From positions 972,501 through 1,036,500 of the forward strand of contig NC_058196.1 in assembly GCF_907165205.1 (NCBI RefSeq): 64,000 nucleotides of DNA. Direction: 5' to 3'. The notes beneath the pieces were generated by a model. The model was not told the DNA's origin and made no database searches. It saw nothing but the letters and a program-made list of their open reading frames with translations. How positions within the stretch are numbered: the stretch's first letter is position 1; every line of letters starts with the position of its first letter. This stretch comes from Coccinella septempunctata. Taxonomy: Eukaryota > Arthropoda > Insecta > Coleoptera > Coccinellidae. Shown piece by piece: positions 38,640-48,739 of this stretch. The position numbers and the translations under genes are program-made.

Positions 38640-39178
38640 CAATATTGGGTTCATTCGGTATTCTCATCTGAGATCTGAGCGATTTTCTGTCACATGACTC
38701 TAGAGCAGATGGATTGAAGGGGAATTAAAAAACGTTCTAGATCTAACAGATTTTACAAACCTAACCTTAAATAATTAGAGATTTATTTGCTTGTTTTTCC
38801 TTCGGTTGTTCGTTTGTTTTATGTATTTTTTTATCAATATTTAGGGTTCAGCGGATTAATAACCCATCAACAAGGAATGGAGACTGCTCTGAAGGCCATT
38901 GTGGCAATAATAATTCATGGCCACCAAAAGGTTTTTTTTGATAATAATGACGAAGAGAAAAAATCAAATAAATAAAACTGAAAATTTTTCTGAAGTTTAT
39001 TCCTAATTTTCCTGATAGGCAGTTTCAACAACACTTCAGAATGTATTCATCAATTTTTGATTCCTACTTTTTTAATTTCTGATGGTTACAGAAGCTAATA
39101 ATGTAGGATGTGGTCACTCAGAGATCTCGCTCGAGAAACAGCTCCTCATTACCCTTTGGTGTCTAGCTAATAATGAAT
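38640..39178. other. No gene recognised
   Basis: AT-rich. The part nearest 39,178 may be the 3' untranslated end of the minus-strand Jockey copy. No clear poly(A) or target duplication could be assigned. Confidence 0.4.
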
Positions 39179-39179
39179 G

Positions 39180-42149
39180 TTATCGGTGAATAACATCTAG
39201 TTTTTTAACCATGTTGTGGTCATTGCTCAAAGAACGAATTATAACAAAACGATCCAGAGCAGTAAGATATATCAGACGTAAATACCGATTTCGACCAATG
39301 TATGAAATTCGAGTGTCAGGCCGTAGGAAGGACACGTCTCGTTCATAGTTCGCATCGGTCCAATGGTGACTGTGTGATGTTTTGGCCTGAAAACAGAAAA
39401 GCTTTTCAATAGTAGTCGTCCATTTTGACGGATATGTAAGGGGGAAAGGAGGGTTATAGGGTTTTTGGAAGATGGGGAGGAATTGGTAGGGGAGAGGGTG
39501 GGGGCTATGTGGTTTCAAATTTTGTAACCTCGTTTTGATAATGTTTTTGGTCAGCTCGCTCGCCTGACACTGTTTTTCGTAAAAGTTGGAGGAAACGTGG
39601 TCGAAAAATTCCCTGACCGTAGGCAGGTCCGTCTCCTCATGAAGTTCCGTGATTCTCGTGTAGAGAGGTTTATCCGTTACGATACGGAGGACTTTATTCT
39701 GGAAATTTTGCAACGGTCTCATGGGAGACGGTCTAAGATGACAAAAGGCAGGTGCCGCGTAGGAGATAAGGGGTCTGATGACTGACGTATATATTAGTCT
39801 TTTGTTTCGGATTGTCAATTTGGATTTTTTGCACAGTAGAGGAAATAGGTTTTTCTTTGCCAAGTAGGCTTTGCTGAGTGAGGATTTGATGTGTTTGTGA
39901 AAGTTTAACCTACTGTCGAGTTCGACTCCTAATCATTTGACATTGTTTTTTGGTGTGATTTGGGTGTTGTTGATTGTGAGGGGGTTTGGATTATTTTATC
40001 GTTGACTCGTCTGCTGAATACTATTTGTTCGGTTTTATTCTCGTTGAGTTTTATTTTCCATTTGTCGAAATATTTCTGTAGGATTTCAAAATGGTTTTTT
40101 ATCTCGGTGTTAGCCAGTTCAGCGCAGCTTGAGTGTGCATAGATAGCAGTATCATCTGCGAAGAGGGCTAGTTTTGTTGTAGCATATTTTGGAATGTCTT
40201 GGACGTAAATATTGAATAATCTAGGTCCAAGTACCGATCCCTGTATGACTCCTGCTCGGATGTTTTTCGAGTTCGAAAAGGCATTACCAACTTTCACTTT
40301 GAAGCTCCTGTTGGTCAGATAGGAGTAGGTTAACTTGATTAGGAAGTCGGGGAAACCTAGGCGTATCATTTTGTATATGAGGCCTTCGAACCACACCTTG
40401 TCGAATGCTTTTTCGATGTCGAGGAGTAGCATTACGGTGTGGTTTAGTTCATTATAGTTGCTGATGATATCGGTTACCACCCTGCATATTTGGTGGGTGG
40501 CGCTGTGCCTTTCTTTAAATCCGAACTGCTCGGGGTCGGATATTTTCGCCCTTTTGGTGGCGATTTTTATTTTGGCCAGTAATACCTTTTCGACGATCTT
40601 GCTGAGGTTAGACAACAAACTTATCGATCAATCGGTTTATAGTTTAACGGGGAGGTTCGACTCTTACCCGCTTTCGGGATGGGGGCTACAACTGCCGATT
40701 TCCAAACGGTTGGCCAGTGTTGTAGTGTAATGATCGCGTTAGTGATGTAATTAAGTTGTACAATGGCCTTCCTCGATAGATTTTTGATGAGTCTGTTGTC
40801 CACCTCGTCAAGACCGGGAGCCTTTCTGTTGGGGATTTGTCGGATAATATTATGTATTTCGGTTGGATTGGTGAGGTAGGGAAGACTTGGCTTGTGGGGG
40901 CGAAAGTTGGACAAGAATGAATGAACCGATTGGTGTATGTTTCTTTGATCCTCATCGAGGGTTTGGGGGATGTTGTGGGCGGATTCGAACGCTTCAGAGA
41001 GTATTTCAGCTTTTTCCGCTTCAGAAGAGTATGTGTTTGTGTTGTCTTTTAGTTCAGGGATGGGTTTGAACTTGCTGGTGTATTGCTTGGTCGTTCTCCA
41101 TAGAGAATTGTCTTGGGGGTTTAGTTTGGATAGTTTTTCCTCCCATAGAATGTTTCTGTGTTGGACGAGTTCGACTTCAATCTCCTTGTTGAGATGTTTG
41201 AGGAGGGTTTGGTCTGGGGCAAGCCTGTTTGTTTGCCATCTTTTGCGGGTTTTGTTACGGAATTTTATGAGGCCGATGATGTGGGGGGGCAGTTTGTCGA
41301 GTCTTTCTTTGACTGGGGATTTGTGAGTGGTTTGTTCCCGGGCGAATTGGATAGCGTTCGTGAGTTTAGTTATTTCCTCCTCGATGAGGTCTGGTGATGT
41401 TATGTTGTTGTTGATGGTGATACGGGAATCTAGGATACTTCTAAACGTTTTCCAATCGGTTGTGGTGTAGTTGAATACCAGTTTTTCTGTGAAGCAGTCC
41501 GACTGGTCGAGCTCTATGCTGAAGATGACTGGGTTGTGATCGGAATGGAGTTGACAACTTGAGTGGAGGCCTGATACGTTGTTTACACCTTTGGAGAGGG
41601 CCAAGTCTATTGTGGATGGGGTGGAGTTGTTGGAGGGGTAGTGTGTGGCTCGGTCCGGTACATGTATGCTTATGTTTGCGTTATTTTCGAGATAACTCTT
41701 GAGAGTAAGACCGTTAGTATTCCGCGTGAGACAATTCCAAAATTCGTGTCTGCAGTTAAAGTCGCCGACAAAGAGGGCGTTATTTTGCCGAAGGAGGCTT
41801 CGGAGACAGTTTGTAGTTATTCTGTTGCTAGGGCTGTTGTAGATAACAGTGATTTTTAGGTTGCCAGGGAGGTTTATTGATAAGTTCTCTACTGTGCAAT
41901 TGGTTCTAGGGAGTCTAGTGTACTTGATATTATTCCTTATAACTAGAGCGACACTCCGTAGCCGGTGTCATTCGAGCTATCTTCCCTTTCAACATTATAC
42001 CCTCTGATATAAAATTTATCCGATGCTTTCAATCTGGTTTCGTTTAGCAACAAAATGTCGATTTTGTTGCAAAGGATGAAATTTGATATCTCGAGGTGTT
42101 TACGGAGCACACCATTGGAATTCCACTGAGCGCGTTTGAGCCTAGACAT
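39180..42149 (-). pseudogene. Jockey ORF2 (endonuclease-reverse transcriptase), four lesions
   Basis: The start ATG overlaps the ORF1 stop. Endonuclease: AQWNSNGVLRKHLE, LLLNETRLK, then after a frameshift near 41,955 ALFVGDFNCRHEFW and HSDHNPVIFS. A second break near 40,620 is an 8-bp insertion inside the NYKPI region. Reverse transcriptase: DPEQFGFKERHSA, LLDIEKAFDKVWFEGL, GVIQGSVLGPRLF (Ile where relatives have Pro) and LFADDTAIYAH. Near 39,930-39,990 there is a frameshift and a TGA, then the C-terminal part runs from 39,863 to the stop at 39,180. The catalytic aspartates are intact. The lesions are few, so this copy died recently. Confidence 0.85.
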
Positions 42150-43170
42150 AGTTTCTGGCGTTTTTGAAATAATTAAACATTAGATGCAGTCTCTCCGTCG
42201 GGTTCTTGCTATTTCTAAGGTTTTCATTGAGGGTTAGTATTGACTCAAGAAACTTGTCTAGGTCGACATATGAGCCGAGTTTCTCAAACTCGCTCTCTAT
42301 TGTCATAAATTCATCGAAGTTATTGCTATTGCTACTACTGTTACTCAGCTTTTCTGTTTTCCTGTTTGTGTCTGGTGGGGCTTCCTTTCGTGGCCTTTCA
42401 GGGCTCTGTGTTTTGGTGGCTTCCGCGGCTTTTCTCCTCTCCTCCCAGACGTTGATGGTTGGTTTCGGAGCTTCCCTGTACTGGATCGTTGGGGTTGTTG
42501 GAGGCTGGCTCAGCGCTATGTTCATGTGTTTCTTTTCTAGGGCCACGATGTACGCTGGGCAGTTGATATTATTTGCCGGGTGGTCCCCCTGGCAGTTAGC
42601 GCATTTTGCAGGGAGGTCCCTTGGTTTTGTGCACTCTTTGGTGATGTGCCTCTCTGCACATTTAAGGCACCTGACCTCCCTGTAGCAATTGGAGGTTGCG
42701 TGGCTCCAGTTCTGACATCTATGACATTGGATTATTTCTTTGTTGTTGCTGTATCTGTCCCATCTAATTGCTGTGAACAGCACTGATTTAACGGTAGCGC
42801 TGAGTTGCCTCACGGTGACAGAGTTGTCCGTGATGACCATATATATCGGTGATCTTGTGCCTTTCAGTCTGTGCACTTCTTTGACTTTAATGTTATGCTC
42901 CTGTACTAGCTCTTCTTTGATATCCTCTTCTTCGGGTTCGGTTTCGAGCCCTCTTATCGTGAAGGCTCGATTTTTCTCATTTTTATTAGTGTAGGTGTGA
43001 AACTCCTGTTTGCACCCTTTAAAGTATTCTACTAGTTTTTGGTGGTCGGCTTGGTCGTCGCAGTAAATATTGGATGTATTTTTGCTGTATCTGATCAAAA
43101 ATTTCCCCTGTATAATTCTCCTAATGGTTATGGTGATAGTTTGGTGCTTTTTAAAGATCCCCTGAATCAC
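42142..43170 (-). CDS. Jockey ORF1 (Gag-like, three zinc knuckles)
   Basis: 342 codons without a break. The middle holds the Jockey-type domain before the knuckles (FTIRGLETEPEEEDI, VHRLKGTRSPIYMV). Three knuckles follow: CHRCQNWSHATSNC, CLKCAERHITKEC and CANCQGDHPANNINC. The C-terminus is proline-rich and charged (EERRKAAEATKTQSPERPRK). Such proteins bind the element's RNA and carry it to the nucleus. The first Met at 43170 may not be the true start, since the frame is open a little further upstream. Confidence 0.9.
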   Translation of the reverse strand: MIQGIFKKHQTITITIRRIIQGKFLIRYSKNTSNIYCDDQADHQKLVEYFKGCKQEFHTYTNKNEKNRAFTIRGLETEPEEEDIKEELVQEHNIKVKEVHRLKGTRSPIYMVITDNSVTVRQLSATVKSVLFTAIRWDRYSNNKEIIQCHRCQNWSHATSNCYREVRCLKCAERHITKECTKPRDLPAKCANCQGDHPANNINCPAYIVALEKKHMNIALSQPPTTPTIQYREAPKPTINVWEERRKAAEATKTQSPERPRKEAPPDTNRKTEKLSNSSSNSNNFDEFMTIESEFEKLGSYVDLDKFLESILTLNENLRNSKNPTERLHLMFNYFKNARNYV

Positions 43171-43224
43171 TATTGGTGGGGGTCTTTTGGGTTTTCTTAT
43201 TACATAGTAATTTTTCGAAGTTAA

Positions 43225-43296
43225 GTTGAGGGTGGCTCGATAAAATTCAAAAGCGGCTTTGTCATGTAGCGGGAGTTGCTTTTATATGTTATATTT
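43225..43296. repeat. Partial unit of the 150-169-bp tandem repeat, left of the inserted element
   Basis: The sequence CGATAAAATTCAAAAGCGGC, then TTTGTCATGTAGC and GCTTTTATATGTTATATTT, matches the end of a unit at 48,040-48,096. The repeat resumes at 47,924 after the non-LTR element, so this is the other side of the insertion site. Confidence 0.8.
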
Positions 43297-43663
43297 ATCG
43301 TTTATTATTATTTATCGTTTACATGCATATGTGAGAGGAGTTGTTCCCCTGTGAATTATCAAGCGGTTGATACGGAATATATTGAGTGAAAAAATTTTTA
43401 TGCTGAAAAACTGTGAAGACGACAAATTGGAGTCATCCTGAATTAATTTATCGAATCAAACAATTGGGTATGTCTATTGTTGATTGCTATTGATTATTAG
43501 TGAAATTCATCATTATAATAATAACAAAGATTCTCACTACATCTGGAGAACGATAAGCGGGCGTACCTACTTATCTGGAAGGTGGTACACACACGTGGCG
43601 ATATTTCTGTTTTGTTACCGCTGGACCGCTGGGAAACTCAAGTGCGTCTTCCAATTCTGTAAC

Positions 43664-44503
43664 ATGGTTAATGAAGAGGAAATAAGCTTGAAGTTTTTAT
43701 ACGAGGAGCTTAATAGGTGGAAAACCGAATTGAGGGCCTCAATTGAGACGAGTGAGGCTAAAATACTTCATAAGTTTGGTATATTGGAGACAAAACTTGG
43801 TCAACTTGAAAGAGAAAACTGCGAGCTCAAAAAGGAGATTGAATACTTGAAAAGAGATAATAAAAAGAACAATTTTCTCATTTTTGGGCTGGATAAGAGA
43901 CCACAAGATCCTTCAGCTGAATTTGTTAGCGATACAATAAGGGAATTGCTTGATGTAAATTTAACGGTTTCCGACATTAATAATTGTTATTGGTTGGGTC
44001 GCTCTACTCAGAGTCCGCTGAAAGTAGAGCTGACCACATATTTGAGAAAACAACTAATTTTTAAAAATTGTCGAAGGCTGAAAGGAACAGGGGTGAACAT
44101 TGTCCATGATCTCACTGAAGAGCAGAGAGAAGAGCTGAGAGAATTGCGTACCTACTTGCCCCGCTACAAAAACCCCGAAGAACCCGCCGTTATCCGGAGT
44201 AATAAACTGATAGTTGAGGGCGTTCGTTATACATTGAGAGATCTGAAAAATTTACCACGAGTATCGGGTGGAGAGACACATAGGGAGCGCTCTACTACAA
44301 GTGAGGATCTTGAAACATCGGTGTCTAAAATGAGAGATCGATTTGAGACAAACAAGCGACAGGCTTCCTCCACAAAGCCGAAGAACAAAAAGGACACAGT
44401 GAGTGGTCTCCAAAAGAAGAATATTTCCGATTTTTCTGTCGAGGAAACTAGGGATAAATTGAGAAGTCGACCCCTTCCGAATAAGGCTGCTAAGCATCCT
44501 TAA
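43664..44503 (+). CDS. ORF1 of the intact non-LTR element (coiled coil + RRM-like)
   Basis: The frame is open from 43,484, but I prefer the ATG at 43664 (MVNEEEISLKFLYEEL), since the codons before it look like leader sequence. A coiled coil (ILETKLGQLERENCELKKEIEYLKRD) is followed by NNFLIFGLDKRPQDP, an RRM-like strand start, then CYWLGRSTQSPLKVEL, LRKQLIFKNCRRLKG and a C-terminal domain ending in a basic tail. There are no zinc knuckles. The layout recalls L1/CR1-type RNA chaperone ORF1 proteins. The stop is 165 bases before ORF2. Confidence 0.8.
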   Translation: MVNEEEISLKFLYEELNRWKTELRASIETSEAKILHKFGILETKLGQLERENCELKKEIEYLKRDNKKNNFLIFGLDKRPQDPSAEFVSDTIRELLDVNLTVSDINNCYWLGRSTQSPLKVELTTYLRKQLIFKNCRRLKGTGVNIVHDLTEEQREELRELRTYLPRYKNPEEPAVIRSNKLIVEGVRYTLRDLKNLPRVSGGETHRERSTTSEDLETSVSKMRDRFETNKRQASSTKPKNKKDTVSGLQKKNISDFSVEETRDKLRSRPLPNKAAKHP

Positions 44504-44668
44504 TTATTTATAGCTCCTTGTTTATTCGAATAGATTTACACTTTGTCTTGATAATTTTGTCTGTTTTTTTTTCATTTGACTTGTTTTTACTGTCTGGTGG
44601 ATTTGTTTTGGATTGAGATTGTATTTTTGTTTTTTTTTTGTTTTGTTGGAAAGGGTTTATAAGATAGA

Positions 44669-47587
44669 ATGGACGGTTATATTAGAGACTTTCATACTCA
44701 GGTGATACCAACGAATAAACCAGAAACAATTGAAGATTTGAATAACTTATTCGGTGAAGTAGAATATGAGGGTTTTAATGTATTTCACACGAATATTCGC
44801 AGTATTGGCAAGAACCTTGATGAATTGAAGTTGTTGCTACAGCGGATCAGGGTAACTTTGGATGTACTTGTGCTTACTGAAACATGGCAGATCAATTGTT
44901 TTTCATTATACAATATAGATGGGTATGTCCAGGTTTATAACGAGGGAACATTCTGCCAGAATGATGGGGTAGCAGTGTACATAAGGTTGGGAGTACCTTA
45001 CAAGTATTCCATTGTGGATTTGGGAGAGCTACGCGTTGTAGAGATAAGACTGCCTTTTACTGATAAAGATGTTTTGATTACATCTATTTACAGACCTCCT
45101 TCATCTGATGTCATTGCTTTTGTTGAGAACCTTGATGACTACCTAAAGATGTGCGGAAGGGCAGATGTTCATATGTTGGTTGGGGACATCAATATTGATA
45201 TCCTGAGCCATGATAATCATGTGCATGATTATCTGGATGTCCTGGGAGAGCATGGATTCATTTCGGCCATAAATAGGCCCACGAGAGTTCAGGGTGATAG
45301 TAGATCTTGTGTCGACCATGTGTTTATTAAGGATAGGACATCATCGCATCACACATTGTCAGCTGTTTACGAGACCAACATAACTGATCATTTCTCAGTA
45401 CTCGCGCAGATAGCGTCTTCACAAAAGAAAAAGATCTTCGACAAAAATAAACTGTTGTGCTCACTACATTCCGAGAGTTGGACAGACGTCTACGAATGTG
45501 AGGATGTGGATGCTTGTGCGAGTACATTTCTCGGGAAATTGAAGACTTATATTGATGAGAGTACATATGTAAGGCAGATGAAAGCCTGTGAAAGGAAAAA
45601 GAATTCATGGACGACGGAGGGTTTGGTGAGGTCAATAAATGAAAAGAACAGGTTGTATAAAACTATGATGAAGGATCCCACAGAGTTGAATAAAACAAAT
45701 TATAGAAAATTTAGAAATAAACTGAATGAATTAATAAAAGTTACCAAGAGGGAGTTTTATCAAAAGTTGATCTCGCAGAATAAATCTAGTTCTGCTGCTT
45801 TGTGGAGATGTGTTAATGAGATCACAGGAAACAATCCTGGGCAGAACGAAGTGGAAGAAATACGGCTGACGTCGGGAAATATAAGTGCGGATAAAGATGA
45901 GATCGCAATGGAGTTCAATGAGCACTTTGCTAATGTGGGGAAGAGACTGAATGAGGAGATCAGAAGAGGCAGGAATGTGGTGAGACCTAGAGGGGCGTCA
46001 ATTTGCGGTTCATTCTATTTGGCTGAGGTTCAGGAGAATGAGATAATAGAGATTATAGACCAAATGAAAAATAAAGTGGCACCAGGAGCTGATGGTTTGA
46101 AAACTGAAACACTTAAGTTTGTAAAACGGGAAATAGCTGCACCTCTAACATATTTGATGAATTTGTCCTTCAGAACTGGAAAAGTGCCCAACGCCTTTAA
46201 GCATGCCATTGTAAAACCTATTTATAAAAAAGGGGACAAACTGAACGTTGATAACTACAGACCTATATCTCTAATGTCAAGTTTGTCAAAGATCTTTGAA
46301 AAACTACTAAAAGTGCGCATGGATAGCTATTTATGTAGGAAAGGAATAATGTCCGACAAACAGAGTGGCTTCAGGCAGGGTAAATCTACCGAGGACACTA
46401 TAGCACATTTGACAGCCATACTTAGTAAAAAAATCGACGAGAAAAGCCCCACTTTGTGCATATTTGTGGATTTAATAAAGGCGTTCGACACAGTCAGCCA
46501 TGAGTTGTTGCTTTCGGTCTTGGAAAGTGTAGGGTTTAGAGGAACTTCGGGTGAACTGCTCCATAGTTATTTGGAAAAGAGGAGTCAACAAGTACAGATT
46601 GGAAATAAAAAAAGCGATAGTGCGTTTATTGAGTGTGGTATTCCACAGGGAACTGTGTTAGGTCCCCTTTTGTTCGATCTCTACATCAATGAGGTCTTTA
46701 AAATCGAAATTGATGGAGACATATTGGGGTTTGCAGACGATATTACCCTGATTTACAGTGCCAAGGATTGGAAAACTCTGAAACATAAAGCAGAGATTGA
46801 TTTTCTGAGGGTAATAAATTGGTTTGATAGCCGTCTGTTGGCTATAAATTATGAAAAGACATACTTCATGCCGTTTACATCATATGCGCCATATTTACCA
46901 CAGTTCCAGGCTATGAAAATAATTTGTAATGGATCCCCAATAGAGATCACAATGAAGTCTAAAATCAGGTACCTTGGGGTTTACCTTGACAGTCACCTCA
47001 GATGGAGTGAACAAATAAATTATGTAACTAAAAAGCTACGAAGTATTATGTATAAGATCAAATATTTGACTCAGGTACTTACCTTGGAACAGCTGAGAAT
47101 ATTATACTGCGCTTTGGTGGAAAGCCATCTGAGATATGGAATTATAGCGTGGGGTTCCGCATTGAAAGTGTATGTGAGTAAATTGGAGAGGACTCAGAAA
47201 TGTATCCTTAAAATCATCTACAAAAAACCCCGTAGATATCCCAGCAACCAACTTTACTCAGAAGCGGAGATACTTGACATCAGACAGTTATTCTTCCTCG
47301 TGACAACTTGTAGACAACATAAATACAGATCCGAGCTAGTCTATATGGAGCACAGATATGACACTAGACATAAAAGTAACACTGCGATTACTCCCCGACC
47401 AGAAAAATCTATTATACAGCGGTGTCATACATACCTAGCGCCAAGGTTCTATTCGCAGATTCCCCAGGAATTTAGGAGATACAACTCGATTACACTGTTC
47501 AGGACAAGGATGAGGAGATGGTTGACTGGAAAACCTAGACTTTGGGTGCACCAATGTGTTGATGTCAACAATTCTTACTACTATTGA
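44669..47587 (+). CDS. ORF2 of the intact non-LTR element (endonuclease-reverse transcriptase)
   Basis: 972 uninterrupted codons. Endonuclease (1-245): FHTNIRSIGKNLDEL, VLTETWQIN (about 70, catalytic Glu), SIYRPPSSDV, LVGDINIDIL (about 171), SCVDHVFIK and NITDHFSVLA (about 239, catalytic Asp-His). Reverse transcriptase (about 470-760): APGADGLKTE, NYRPISLMSSLSKIFEKL, DKQSGFRQGKSTED, VDLIKAFDTVSHELL, GIPQGTVLGPLLFD (about 660) and GFADDITLIY (about 688), then YLGVYLDSHLRWSEQ and the thumb. The enzyme would nick target DNA and prime reverse transcription there. No missing key residue is seen. Confidence 0.95.
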   Translation: MDGYIRDFHTQVIPTNKPETIEDLNNLFGEVEYEGFNVFHTNIRSIGKNLDELKLLLQRIRVTLDVLVLTETWQINCFSLYNIDGYVQVYNEGTFCQNDGVAVYIRLGVPYKYSIVDLGELRVVEIRLPFTDKDVLITSIYRPPSSDVIAFVENLDDYLKMCGRADVHMLVGDINIDILSHDNHVHDYLDVLGEHGFISAINRPTRVQGDSRSCVDHVFIKDRTSSHHTLSAVYETNITDHFSVLAQIASSQKKKIFDKNKLLCSLHSESWTDVYECEDVDACASTFLGKLKTYIDESTYVRQMKACERKKNSWTTEGLVRSINEKNRLYKTMMKDPTELNKTNYRKFRNKLNELIKVTKREFYQKLISQNKSSSAALWRCVNEITGNNPGQNEVEEIRLTSGNISADKDEIAMEFNEHFANVGKRLNEEIRRGRNVVRPRGASICGSFYLAEVQENEIIEIIDQMKNKVAPGADGLKTETLKFVKREIAAPLTYLMNLSFRTGKVPNAFKHAIVKPIYKKGDKLNVDNYRPISLMSSLSKIFEKLLKVRMDSYLCRKGIMSDKQSGFRQGKSTEDTIAHLTAILSKKIDEKSPTLCIFVDLIKAFDTVSHELLLSVLESVGFRGTSGELLHSYLEKRSQQVQIGNKKSDSAFIECGIPQGTVLGPLLFDLYINEVFKIEIDGDILGFADDITLIYSAKDWKTLKHKAEIDFLRVINWFDSRLLAINYEKTYFMPFTSYAPYLPQFQAMKIICNGSPIEITMKSKIRYLGVYLDSHLRWSEQINYVTKKLRSIMYKIKYLTQVLTLEQLRILYCALVESHLRYGIIAWGSALKVYVSKLERTQKCILKIIYKKPRRYPSNQLYSEAEILDIRQLFFLVTTCRQHKYRSELVYMEHRYDTRHKSNTAITPRPEKSIIQRCHTYLAPRFYSQIPQEFRRYNSITLFRTRMRRWLTGKPRLWVHQCVDVNNSYYY

Positions 47588-47894
47588 TGTGATATTTCTC
47601 CGTTGCTCTCATTGCTGTTAAAATTTTATTGTGTTTTATATATATTTATACTATATTGTATTTATATTGTATTTTTTCACACCCTGAGTTGCATTGTGTT
47701 TCAATTGAGTTGCATTTTTTGTTGCGATATTTTGTACTTTCCATTAGTCCCATTTGTGCATTAAGATTTTTGTAATTTGTGGTGTGATCCCGCTTTCAAG
47801 GTTCGCCTTTAGCGGAATTTCAGTTTATTTGCTACCAATGATGTTTATACGTTGTTTGCACACCTTGTGGAGGTGAAAAATGTACTTATTTCCT

Positions 47895-47923
47895 CAAATA
47901 AACTCATTATTATTATTATTATT
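47895..47923. repeat. (ATT)n 3' tail of the intact element
   Basis: Five to six ATT/TTA units follow AAATAAACTC. It matches the tails of the other CR1-like copies here and marks the point of target-primed synthesis. Confidence 0.85.
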
Positions 47924-48362
47924 ATTTGATACAAACAATTGATAATTATGAATGGAATCGATTGTCGGGCCGTAGGAACGCTAGAAATGAACTTTGAAAA
48001 TGTCTACAGGTGACATAAAGCGAGACATAAAGGTATGTCGATAAATTTCAAAAACAGCTTTGTCACGTAACAGATTTGCTTTTATATGTTATATTTGATA
48101 CAAACAATTGATAATTATGAATGGAATCGATTGTCGGGCCGTAGGAACGCTAGAAATGAACTTTCTACAGGTGACATAAAGATATGTCGATAAAATGCAA
48201 AAACAGCTTTGTCACATGATGAGACTACTTCTAATATGTTAAAAATCATTGAAACAATTGATAATTATGAATGGAATCGATTGTCGGGCCGTAGGAACGC
48301 TAGAAATGAACTTTGAAAATTTCTACAGGTGACATAAAGCGAGACATAAAGGTATGTCGTAT
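47924..48362. repeat. Tandem repeat, three units of 150-169 bp
   Basis: The landmark CAATTGATAATTATGAATGG recurs with starts near 47,936, 48,105 and 48,255. Each unit goes on through ATTGTCGGGCCGTAGGAACG, CTACAGGTGACATAAAG and ATGTCGATAAA, then CAGCTTTGTCAC. The second unit has a 12-bp deletion. A partial unit lies at 43,225-43,296 on the far side of the inserted element. Confidence 0.9.
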
Positions 48363-48734
48363 GTTTTTGTTGAATATACAAGTATATACAAACATAAAAA
48401 TTGCTATTGATTATAAAACATCAAATTTCTATCAACTTTCAAAATTATAAAATAATAAATCATGGCTATACATATACAGATCATTTGAATCGGTCTTCTC
48501 TGAAGTAATAAATATAAAATTAACAGGTTGGGAAAAGAATTTCACCATAACTGCACTGTAGAAAAGAGTGTAGAAATGAGAAACAGGAGATATCAGTTTC
48601 TCATAACCCTCATAACAGAGTGATCCCCAATTAGACGTTCATGGAAAACTAATCACAATTTTGTGCTTTATATTTGCATATTTTCGGCAGAAAACTTTCT
48701 CCCTAAAATATTTTCAGACCTATGTGAATTCCGG
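48363..48734. other. No gene recognised
   Basis: AT-rich sequence between the tandem repeat and the Harbinger-type element. Short open frames only. Confidence 0.4.
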
Positions 48735-48739
48735 TTATA

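Larger units (their letters stand above)
39180..43222 (-). mobile_element. Nearly full-length Jockey-clade retrotransposon
   Basis: On the minus strand ORF1 (43170-42142) and ORF2 (42149-39180) overlap by 8 bases (ATGTCTAG), a common arrangement in the clade. The 5' side abuts a fragment of the tandem repeat also found at 47.9-48.4 kb. Only a handful of lesions separate ORF2 from being open. Confidence 0.85.
43297..47923 (+). mobile_element. Apparently intact CR1/Jockey-group non-LTR retrotransposon
   Basis: A two-ORF element of about 4.63 kb. Both ORFs are open, all endonuclease and reverse transcriptase motifs that I can check are present, and the 3' end is an (ATT)n tail. Its borders follow from the tandem repeat that it splits: repeat sequence ends with TTATATTT at 43,296 and resumes with ATTTGATACAAAC at 47,924. 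A 4-bp ATTT is present at both junctions. This is the best candidate in the window for a recently active element. Confidence 0.85.

Noticed and set aside
38787..38975. 62-codon plus-strand frame
   Set aside because: Low-complexity hydrophobic start and a poly-charged end; no supporting signal.
41158..42994. Plus-strand frames with membrane-like stretches
   Set aside because: They are antisense to the Jockey ORF1 and ORF2 coding sequence.
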